Positions 32,739-40,099 of a stretch of 40,099 nt of DNA are shown one piece after another. Every line of letters begins with the position of its first letter. Within the stretch, counting starts at the first letter, position 1. A program made the position numbers and the translations under genes. Origin of the DNA: a bacterium HR30 (GTDB lineage: Bacteria; Desulfobacterota; Binatia; HRBIN30); the NCBI GenBank assembly GCA_002898795.1, contig BEIG01000020.1:1-40099 (forward strand). Reading direction: 5' to 3'. Under the pieces are notes generated by a model. The model did not search any database. It was given only the letters and a program-made list of their open reading frames with translations, and was not told the DNA's origin.

Positions 32739-33117
32739 TTCCAGCCCTGAGAAAAATTTCGTTCGCGATACGCTCCAAGGCTATGTCGAAGGTTACACTC
32801 TGGTGCAAGTTCTCGCGTCATGGCCGGGCGCTGTCGAGCGCCTGACGCCGGTGTGGGGAGTTCCGTGCCGTGTTCGGCTTGCCCTGGCCGCGCGTGTGGG
32901 GCGGGGAAGGGACAGGCGCCAGGGGCCAGTGTAGTGCAAGGGCAATTGCTTCGGGCTTTTGCGGGCAAGAGGTGCGGTGGGAGGCACTCAGTCCAGTTGG
33001 TCCTGGCAGTGGAAAGACGGCAGGAGAACGTGTGGCGTTGCGTGGGTTGTGCCTTTGCGTTAGCGAGTCCGTTCCGTCGCGGTTCCTTTGAGGGGCCTGC
33101 ACGTAGGGGTGTCGTCG
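32739..33117. other. 379-base divergent stretch upstream of valS
   Basis: It lies between the divergent glycosyltransferase-like gene and valS, so it should contain promoters for both. Open frames here show no family-like pattern. I looked for a T-box leader (specifier stem with GTC/GTT and the AGGGTGGNACC antiterminator core) for valS and saw none. Confidence 0.4.
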
Positions 33118-35771
33118 ATGAACGAGCTACCGAAAACGTATGACCCCTCGCAAGTCGAGGATAAGTGGTACGCCTTCTGGGAGCGGCAGGGATATTTTTA
33201 CGCGGACGAGGACCAACCCGGGCCGCGGTTTAGCATTGTGATCCCGCCGCCGAACGTAACCGGCGTCCTGACCATGGGGCACGTTCTGAACAACACGCTG
33301 CAGGACATTTTGGTGCGTTACAAGCGGATGGATGGCTTCGTCACGCTTTGGCTTCCAGGAACGGACCACGCTGGCATCGCCACGCAAAACGCCGTGGAAA
33401 AGCAGTTGGCCAAAGAAGGGCTCGACCGTCACCGGCTTGGCCGTGAGGCTTTTTTGCAGCGCGTGTGGGAGTGGAAAGAGAAGTACGGCCGAACAATTCT
33501 TCTTCAATTGCGCAAACTCGGGGCTTCGTGCGACTGGCGTCGTGAGCGTTTTACGATGGACCCTGGCCTCTCGGCTGCGGTTCGAGAAGTGTTCGTCCGA
33601 CTGTACGAAAAGGGCCTGGTCTACCGCGGGCAGCGGATCATCCACTGGTGCGTGCGCTGCCACACCGCCTTGTCGGATGAAGAAGCGATTACGGTCGAAG
33701 GCGGCGAAGCTGGGTCGCTTTGGTACATTCGCTACCCGGCCGAGGACGGAAGCGACGGGGTGGTCGTGGCGACGACGCGGCCGGAGACCATGCTGGGCGA
33801 CACCGGCGTGGCTGTGCATCCGGATGACAGCCGCTACCGGCGTCTCGTTGGCCAGCGTGTCGTGCTACCGCTCCTCGATCGGCCGATCCCGGTCGTGGCT
33901 GACGAAGCGGTGGATCCGGCCTTTGGCACGGGCGCGGTGAAGGTCACGCCAGCTCATGACGCCGCGGATTTCGAAATGGCGCAGCGCCACAACCTGCCCG
34001 CGCTGGTGGTCATGGATACGGCGGGGAAGATCAACGAGAATGGCGGACCGTACCGCGGTTTGGACCGATTCGCCGCTCGCCAGAAGGTCGTGGCCGACCT
34101 GGAAGCACGCGGGCTTTTGGTGAAAGTGGAGCCGTATCGTGTGCCCGTGCGTCGTTGCGAGCGCTGCCAAACGGTGATCGAGCCGTATTTATCCACCCAG
34201 TGGTTCGTGCGGATGAAACCGCTAGCGGGCCCGGCCATCGAGGCCGTGCGCACGGGAAAGCTCCGGCTCATCCCGGAGCGGTGGGTGGGTGTGTACTTGC
34301 ACTGGCTGGAGAACATCCGCGACTGGTGCATTAGCCGCCAGCTTTGGTGGGGGCATCGCATCCCCGTGTGGTACTGTGGGAGTTGTGGCAAGGAAACTGT
34401 GGCGCGAGTAGACCCCAATGCCTGCGCTCACTGCGGTTCCTCTGACATCCAGCAAGATCCCGATGTGTTGGACACTTGGTTCAGCTCGTGGCTTTGGCCG
34501 TTTTCCACCATGGGTTGGCCGGAGCGGACCCGTACGCTCGAGCGTTTTTACCCTACGGATGTGCTCGTGACCGGAGCCGACATCATCTTTTTTTGGGTGG
34601 CGCGCATGGTGATGGCCGGGTACGAGTTCATGGGCGAAGTGCCCTTCCGCACGGTGTACTTCAACAGCATCGTGCGGGACCTTCAGGGGCGAAAGATGTC
34701 GAAGTCGTTGGGAAACTCTCCCGACCCTTTGGAGTCATCCAAGAATACGGGGCAGACGCGCTGCGCTTTACCATTGTTGCCCTGGCCCCACCTGGCGAGG
34801 ATGTGCGCTACGCGAAGGAGAAAACCGACCTTGGCCGGCACTTTGCCAACAAAATTTGGAACGCTGCCCGCTTCGTATTGCGGCAAGTGCAAAGTGACCA
34901 GCGAGTGAAGCCCCTCGGTGCCTTTAGTACGAGTGAGTTTTCCCTGGTGGACCGTTGGATCCTTTCGCGGCTCCAACACGTGATCCACAGCACCCGCGCT
35001 GCGTTGGAGGAATTCCGCTTCAACGATGCTGCGCTCGGCATTTACCAGTTCCTCTGGCACGAGTACTGCGACTGGTACATCGAAATGAGCAAGTTGCCCT
35101 TGGGGGCATCAGACGTTCGGGCGGTAGAGCGAACGGTGGCTGTGCTCGTGCACGTACTGGAGCAGGCACTACGCCTGCTGCACCCGATGATGCCCTTTGT
35201 GACGGAGGAGATCTGGCAGCATCTCCCGATCGAACGTCGGTCGCAAAGCATTATGACCGGGCCGTTTCCCCGCGCTGACGAAGCGTGGCGCAGCGTGGAA
35301 GTGGAGCAATGTGTGGGGCAGCTTCTGGCTGCGGTGCGAGGTGTCAGGAACTTGCGTGCCGACTTGGGGTTGCCGCCTGTGCAGGCAGTGACGGTACGGA
35401 TTCCTTCTGCGGTTTCCCCGGAGCTTGAGCAACTTTTGCGGAGTTACCTACCGCTTCTTGCCCGAGCCGGTGCGGTGGAACGCTTGACCGAGGGTGAGCA
35501 CCCAGTTGGAGAGCCCTCCGTGCTCGTCGAAGGGGTGGGGGAATTGTTCGTGCCCGTGCGAGGAATCGTTGACACCACCGAAGTGCGGCAGCGTTTGCAG
35601 CGCGAGCTGGACAAGGTGGGAAAGGACCTCGAGCAAGTAGAGGGCAAGCTGGCACGAGAGGATTTCCTGGCACGTGCGCCTCGAGACATCGTGGAAAAGG
35701 AAAAAGAGAAAGCGTTGAGCCTCCGGCAACGAGCAACGAACCTGCGGCGCCACTTAGAGGCTTTGACCTGA
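33118..35771 (+). CDS. valS: Valyl-tRNA synthetase, interrupted by a one-base deletion
   Basis: Class I ValRS of about 884 residues when read across a shift. The first frame (33118-34734) holds [18 protein letters not shown] (HIGH equivalent), the editing domain with [11 protein letters not shown] and [42 protein letters not shown]...CAHCGSSD (two Cys pairs) and [10 protein letters not shown]. Then GAC CCT TTG GAG is followed by TCATCC; adding one G (TTG GAG GTC ATC) gives the expected [16 protein letters not shown] and joins the second frame, which runs to 35771 with the anticodon-binding domain ([22 protein letters not shown]) and the C-terminal coiled coil ([20 protein letters not shown]). 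The total, 2654 bases, is one short of a whole number of codons. As this gene is essential, a consensus error at 34731-34734 is the likeliest cause. Confidence 0.93.
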
Positions 35772-36185
35772 TCCTGGGGGTGGGCTCCAGGCGCGTTGCG
35801 GGCCGAGGGGCACGGGCGTGCAAGGCTAGCTTTCGCATGTGCGGAGAGACGATCTCACAGATACGCGGGCATCCTCTCATTGGCTGAACTCGCTGCCGCG
35901 CACGTCGAGGTAGGATGCGAGGGAGAGTGCACGAACGTTGGGCTTGGACCCTTTTCTGAAAAGCCCCAACGTAACCCTGGGGAAAGGTTGGCGCGGAATT
36001 CTGGCGGCTCCGGTTGCCGTTTTACTCGTGCACCCAAGCCTCTGCTGGCCGGCTTACTTACGGCACGGGGCGGGTAAGCCAGGGAGCGGTGCAGGGGGAG
36101 AATTCACTGTGCCGGATTGACTGGGGAATGCTTCCGCCACTAAAAGCGCAAGTTCGAGTTACGCTTCGAAAGAGGGGACCAATCG
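35772..36185. other. 414-base intergenic stretch between valS and an acyl-CoA ligase gene
   Basis: No gene is supported on either strand. It should contain the promoter for the downstream acyl-CoA ligase. CCCCAACGTAACCCTGGGG at about 35966 is a short imperfect inverted repeat with no T-run. AGAGGGG, 8 bases before the ATG at 36186, is the ligase's binding site. Confidence 0.4.
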
Positions 36186-38009
36186 ATGGCAGAACCGCTG
36201 ATGTTCGACGCACCGAATTTTACTGTGAGCGCTCATATTGAGGCACGCGCTCGTCACCCCGTGACCCGGAACAAGGTGTTGCTTATGCACCGGAACCGTC
36301 GGTGGACCTATTTGGACTTTCGTAACGAAAGCGTGCGCACTGCTCATTTCTTGCTGAAGCGCCTAGGAAAAATTGACAGCGATCATCCTGGCCACGTGGC
36401 GATGCTGTTGGAAAACCACATGGAGCTGCTTTCCCTTTACGGAGGCTGTGCGTACGCCGGGTTGACCTTGTTCGGTGTCAATACGGGGCTCCGTGGAGAA
36501 GTTTTGGCCGGGGTGCTGAACCATGCGCGGGCGCGGGTGCTGGTGGTGGACGAAAAATTCTTACCCGAAGTAACGCGGATTCAAGCCCAGCTTCGTTACC
36601 TTGGCGAGGAAAACATTCTCGTGTTGCGCACTCAGGGTGGGGAAATACCCGCTGCGAGGGACTACGTGACTTGTCTCGATCGCGAGGTGGGCCCCCCGAG
36701 CGAGCAGCTTGCACCGCCTGACGTCAGTGTGACGCCGGATACGACGTTGATGGTCATCTACACCTCTGGGACAACCGGCCTCCCCAAGGGGATTTTGAAC
36801 AACCACATGAAGCTATGTGCGGTGGGCTTTGGTGTGTCGTCCAACATGGGTCTCACCCACGAAGACGTCGGCTACGGTTGCATGCCACTGTTCCACTCGA
36901 ACTCCATGTTCGTCGGTTTCATGCCAGCGTTCTGGGTTGGCGGCAGCATGGGTTTGCGGGAGAGATTTAGTGCCAGTCAATTCCTCGACGACATTTTCAC
37001 TTACGGCTCCACATTCTGGAACTACGTCGGGGAACCGGTGCACTACGTCCTGGCTGCGATCGAAAAGCGCTTCGGTGGCGACGAAGAAGTGATTGCCCGC
37101 GAGGTAACCCACAATCCTCGCAACAAGCTGCGTTACGCCGTCGGCAACGGTGCGGCACCTCCGGACATCGACAAGTTCATGAAATGGTTCGGCTTGGAGG
37201 ACATGTTCGAACTTTATGGCTCCACCGAGGCGGCCATCAGTACCTTCCGGCGCAAGGGGGATCCTCGTGGGTGTGTGGGAGAAATTACCGACCCGACGGT
37301 GAAAATTTTGGCCCCGGACGGGACCGAGTGCGAGCCAGCGCAGATTGGTCCGGACGGAAAGCTGCTCAACTACGATCGGGCCGTGGGCGAAATTTGTCGC
37401 GTTGCCCCCGATACCGCGTTGTTCCAAGGCTACTACGACAATCCGCAAGCGAATCAAGAGAAGTACCGGAACGGGGTGTACCACTCTGGCGATCTTGGCC
37501 ACGTTCTTATCGTGAATGGTCGTCGTTACCTGTACTTCGATGGGCGAACGGACGACTGGATTCGTAAGGACGGGGAAAACTTTTCTGCAGCCCAGGTAGG
37601 TCGGTTGCTCAGCGAACACCCGGACGTACAACTGGCGGTTGCCTATGGTGTGCCGTGTGCGGTTTCCGACGAGCTGGTGATGGCTGCACTCAAGATGCGT
37701 GACGGGGCGGAGTTCGATCCCAAAGGTTTTTTCGACTGGTGCGAAGAGCAGGTGACTCACGGAAGCATGGACCGAAAGTGGTTTCCGGACTTCGTGCGCA
37801 TCGTCGAAGATTTCGAGTACACGCAAACGCAGAAAGTCTTGGTGCGGAATTATAAGAAGGTCCATTTCGATCTAAACCGTATCCCAGACGCCAGAATTTA
37901 CTGGCGGCGCCGGGGCGACTCGACGTTCCGCCCGTTCACTCGTCAGGATTACGAGGAGCTACGTCGGGAGTTCGCTGCGCGAGAGAAGCTCGAGTTGCTC
38001 GACCGGTGA
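36186..38009 (+). CDS. Acyl-CoA ligase (AMP-forming, FadD17-like)
   Basis: A 607-residue ANL ligase. It has LMVIYTSGTTGLPKGILNNH (phosphate loop, about residues 190-209), MFELYGSTEAAISTFR (A5 motif), NGVYHSGDLGHVLI and FDGRTDDWIRKDGENFSAAQ (A7/A8), and TQTQKVLVRNYKKVHFD at the C-terminus with candidate catalytic Lys. It differs from the long-chain ligase at 21504 by a shorter N-terminal part, so it probably belongs to the FadD17/bile-acid-type group acting on medium or bulky acids such as sterol side-chain acids. The ATG at 36186 has AGAGGGG 8 bases upstream. An LLM oxidoreductase follows after 63 bases. Confidence 0.92.
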   Translation: MAEPLMFDAPNFTVSAHIEARARHPVTRNKVLLMHRNRRWTYLDFRNESVRTAHFLLKRLGKIDSDHPGHVAMLLENHMELLSLYGGCAYAGLTLFGVNTGLRGEVLAGVLNHARARVLVVDEKFLPEVTRIQAQLRYLGEENILVLRTQGGEIPAARDYVTCLDREVGPPSEQLAPPDVSVTPDTTLMVIYTSGTTGLPKGILNNHMKLCAVGFGVSSNMGLTHEDVGYGCMPLFHSNSMFVGFMPAFWVGGSMGLRERFSASQFLDDIFTYGSTFWNYVGEPVHYVLAAIEKRFGGDEEVIAREVTHNPRNKLRYAVGNGAAPPDIDKFMKWFGLEDMFELYGSTEAAISTFRRKGDPRGCVGEITDPTVKILAPDGTECEPAQIGPDGKLLNYDRAVGEICRVAPDTALFQGYYDNPQANQEKYRNGVYHSGDLGHVLIVNGRRYLYFDGRTDDWIRKDGENFSAAQVGRLLSEHPDVQLAVAYGVPCAVSDELVMAALKMRDGAEFDPKGFFDWCEEQVTHGSMDRKWFPDFVRIVEDFEYTQTQKVLVRNYKKVHFDLNRIPDARIYWRRRGDSTFRPFTRQDYEELRREFAAREKLELLDR

Positions 38010-38072
38010 CCATGGTATAGGCAAGGGCCCGGCAACGACGCGTGGGGTCCGACGCTGGCGAGGGAGGGCAAC

Positions 38073-39041
38073 ATGGCCATTGTGGTAATGCGTTTCGACC
38101 TGCGGGTTCCTCCATTCGCGTCGACGACCCATGCGCGGCAATACGCGGCGTGCCTGGAGATGTGCCGCTGGGCAGACGCGCTGGGCATCGACATGTGCGT
38201 GCTCTCCGAGCATCACGGTGTCGACGATGGCTTCCTGCCAGCACCGCTGACGTTGGCTGCCGCGATTGCTGGCGCTACGAAGCGGTTACCCATTAACGTT
38301 GCAGCGCTGCTCGTGCCGTTGCACGACCCAATCCGGTTGGCTGAGGAGCTTGCGATCTTGGATTTGGTGAGCGGCGGGCGAATTAGCATCGTCGCCGGGT
38401 TGGGTTATCGCCAGGAAGAGTTCGAGATGGCTGGAGTCAATCGGGGCGAACGTGGCAAGCTTCTGGAAGAAGGAATCCGGGTGTTGCGCCAAGCCTGGAC
38501 GGGTGAGCCTTTTACTTTCCGCGGCCGCACCGTGCGCGTTACGCCGCGCCCTGCCCATCCCATTCCCATTTTCCTCGGTGGGTCGACGGCCGCGGCGGCG
38601 CGCCGCGCGGCACGCTTGCACACGGCTTTCCTACCAGCCATAGCGGATCCGGAACTGGAGCGGGTGTATCACGAGGAGTGCCAGCGGGTGGGCTTCGAGC
38701 ATGGTTTCGTGATGATGCCAGGCGGTCCTGGGTTCGTGCATGTGTCACGGGATCCCGAGCGCGATTGGCAGAGGATTGCACCTCACGCTTTGTACGACGC
38801 GACCACCTACGCCGCGTGGCAGACCCCGGATCAACGGTCGAAAGTGCACGTGCAAGGCAGCACCATCGAAGACGTGCGGTCGTCAGGCGTTTACCGAGTG
38901 CTTAACCCGGAGCAATGTATCGCGTTGGCCCGGGAGCAGGGGCGGCTCGTACTTCACCCGCTCATGGGAGGGATCGATCCCGAGCTCGGATGGGAGAGCT
39001 TACACCTCTTCGAGCGCGAGGTTTGGCCCTACATTCGTTGA
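38073..39041 (+). CDS. LLM class flavin/F420-dependent oxidoreductase
   Basis: A 322-residue luciferase-like TIM-barrel enzyme. Markers are MCRWADALGIDMCVLSEHHG, LPINVAALLVPLHDPIRLAE, LDLVSGGRISIVAGLGYRQE, IRVLRQAWTGEPFTFRGR and PIPIFLGGSTAAAARRAARL. The segment SEHHGVDDGF is typical of the group that includes alkanal-type and F420 enzymes. The ATG at 38073 follows GGGAGGGCAAC. It lies between an acyl-CoA ligase and a DUF2804 gene (6-base gap to the latter), so it may act on the ligase product or its precursor. It is only distantly like the LLM enzyme at 1765. Confidence 0.93.
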   Translation: MAIVVMRFDLRVPPFASTTHARQYAACLEMCRWADALGIDMCVLSEHHGVDDGFLPAPLTLAAAIAGATKRLPINVAALLVPLHDPIRLAEELAILDLVSGGRISIVAGLGYRQEEFEMAGVNRGERGKLLEEGIRVLRQAWTGEPFTFRGRTVRVTPRPAHPIPIFLGGSTAAAARRAARLHTAFLPAIADPELERVYHEECQRVGFEHGFVMMPGGPGFVHVSRDPERDWQRIAPHALYDATTYAAWQTPDQRSKVHVQGSTIEDVRSSGVYRVLNPEQCIALAREQGRLVLHPLMGGIDPELGWESLHLFEREVWPYIR

Positions 39042-39047
39042 GCCGCG

Positions 39048-40067
39048 ATGCGTTCCCTTTGCAACGAACGGGGCGAGGTGTGTTTCGGCTTATTCGAAGA
39101 GGCGATCGAAGAGGTCGACTATTGGCGATGCCGACTGATCGATGAGTTCGACCGGTCAGCAGGCCGTTGGCGGCGTTACTTTGCCTTCAAGCAGTTCGAG
39201 TTCCTCGGTGGTTTGAGCGAGGAGGTGGTGTTTGGCTGTGCCTTGGTGAACATTCGCTACGCGGCGTCGGCTTTCGTGTATGCCTATTGGCCGGCGCGAA
39301 GGGTTATCGAGGAATTCAGCTTTGTTCGGCCGCTTGCCTGGGGCATGAAAATGGATCAGCGCCCAGAAGACGGTATTGCCGAATTCGCTGCTCGTGGCGC
39401 GAGGATCCGCCTCGAGCCCGGAACGCGGACACACTCGCGTCGCTTAGTGGCGGAGCTGCCAGCACGGCTCCACATCGACGCGGAGTGGGACGAGGCCGAC
39501 CCGCCGACGACCCCGCTGCGGCTGTGCACTCGGGCTGGGGCCGCGGGCTGGGTGTTTGCTCGAAAAACAGCCGGCCAGCGCGTGCGGGGTAGCCTGCAAA
39601 CAAACCTCGGTTACGTGGACCTAGAGCGTGCAGGCACCTTAGGCCATCGTGATTGGAGCGCGGGCTACATGCGGCGAGAAACTCATTGGTTGTGGGGCTG
39701 TTTGGCGGGAAGAGCTGTGGGTGGCCAAGCGCTCGGGCTCAACATTTCCTGCGGCGTCAACGAAACGAGCTTCACGGAAAACTGTTTTTGGGTCGATGGC
39801 AGACGAGAAAGTCTCGGGCTCGTTCACTTCGCCTTCGAGCGCACCAATTTAATGCGGCCCTGGGAAATGTCCTCGACGGACGGCCGTTGCCGTTTACGAT
39901 TCGAGCCCGAGGCATGCCACCGCGAACGAATGCGCCTCGGTTTTCTCGGGCTCAATTTTTACCAGATTATTGGCCGTTACACCGGGGAACTTGTGGAGTC
40001 ATCGGGCCGCACCCAGCTCGTAGACCGCCAGCTCGGTTATGCCGAGTGGCAGTATGCCAAGTGGTAA
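39048..40067 (+). CDS. DUF2804 domain-containing protein
   Basis: A 339-residue DUF2804 protein of unknown function. It opens LCNERGEVCFGLFEEAIEEV and shows the family's large beta-rich core with RRYFAFKQFEFLGGLSEEVV, GCALVNIRYAASAFVYAYW, a THWLWGCLAGRAVGGQALGL block and RLRFEPEACHRERMRLGFLG. Family members resemble lipocalin-like or hydroxyneurosporene-synthase-like beta-barrels (AttH/CrtC-related), which suggests a hydrophobic substrate. No signal peptide is visible. The start at 39048 is 6 bases after the LLM gene. The three genes from 36186 form a compact plus-strand unit. Complete; the window ends 32 bases later. Confidence 0.88.
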   Translation: MRSLCNERGEVCFGLFEEAIEEVDYWRCRLIDEFDRSAGRWRRYFAFKQFEFLGGLSEEVVFGCALVNIRYAASAFVYAYWPARRVIEEFSFVRPLAWGMKMDQRPEDGIAEFAARGARIRLEPGTRTHSRRLVAELPARLHIDAEWDEADPPTTPLRLCTRAGAAGWVFARKTAGQRVRGSLQTNLGYVDLERAGTLGHRDWSAGYMRRETHWLWGCLAGRAVGGQALGLNISCGVNETSFTENCFWVDGRRESLGLVHFAFERTNLMRPWEMSSTDGRCRLRFEPEACHRERMRLGFLGLNFYQIIGRYTGELVESSGRTQLVDRQLGYAEWQYAKW

Positions 40068-40099
40068 CACCGAGGTTGCCGCGACCTCCGGGCTGACGC

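Noticed and set aside
32739-33117. T-box riboswitch upstream of valS
   Set aside because: No AGGGTGGNACC core, antiterminator stem or T-run was found.

Overview
The window is a GC-rich bacterial chromosome segment with genes on both strands. Lipoprotein signals, a TonB protein, a LolD/MacB-type exporter and periplasmic bufferin genes point to a Gram-negative, didermic organism. Two F420-type LLM oxidoreductases, two acyl-CoA ligases, a thiolase with a DUF35 partner, a crotonase and a GMC oxidoreductase suggest a lipid- and xenobiotic-degrading lineage of the Candidatus Binatota / former deltaproteobacterial kind. That placement is a guess from gene content; no rRNA or tRNA was seen.

Layout. 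1-1.8 kb: the edge of a secreted-protein gene, then gene-poor DNA holding a truncated relic of a type II-B Cas9 (RuvC-I plus bridge helix only). 1.8-6.6 kb: a minus-strand run transcribed as membrane subunit, GMC oxidoreductase, enoyl-CoA hydratase, GST, LLM enzyme. 6.8-11.9 kb: an XRE regulator, a hydantoinase-A-like ATPase without its B partner, an FmdB zinc ribbon and the N-end-rule transferase Bpt, all on minus. 12-16.3 kb: a plus-strand ABC exporter operon (ATPase, two FtsX-type permeases, membrane-fusion protein), convergent with an APC permease. 17.9-24 kb: a frameshifted membrane protein, an AglD-type flippase-like protein, then a minus-strand run of a frameshifted lipoprotein, a long-chain acyl-CoA synthetase, a lipoprotein and a CDP-alcohol phosphatidyltransferase. 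24.3-26.4 kb: a complete bufferin operon (BufA2 precursor, MNIO/DUF692 enzyme, DUF2063 partner) facing a dodecin gene. 26.7-28.3 kb: DUF35 protein plus thiolase. 28.7-32.7 kb: a methyltransferase, a decayed GH31 glycosidase, tonB and a glycosyltransferase-like membrane protein. 33.1-40.1 kb: valS carrying a one-base deletion, then acyl-CoA ligase, LLM oxidoreductase and a DUF2804 protein on plus.

Three points stand out. The bufferin operon predicts a post-translationally modified, copper-handling peptide. The Cas9 relic shows that a type II-B CRISPR system was once present in this lineage or nearby. At least four loci are broken by shifts that each fit loss of one base, including valS, which is essential, so consensus errors must be separated from true gene decay before any of these are called pseudogenes.
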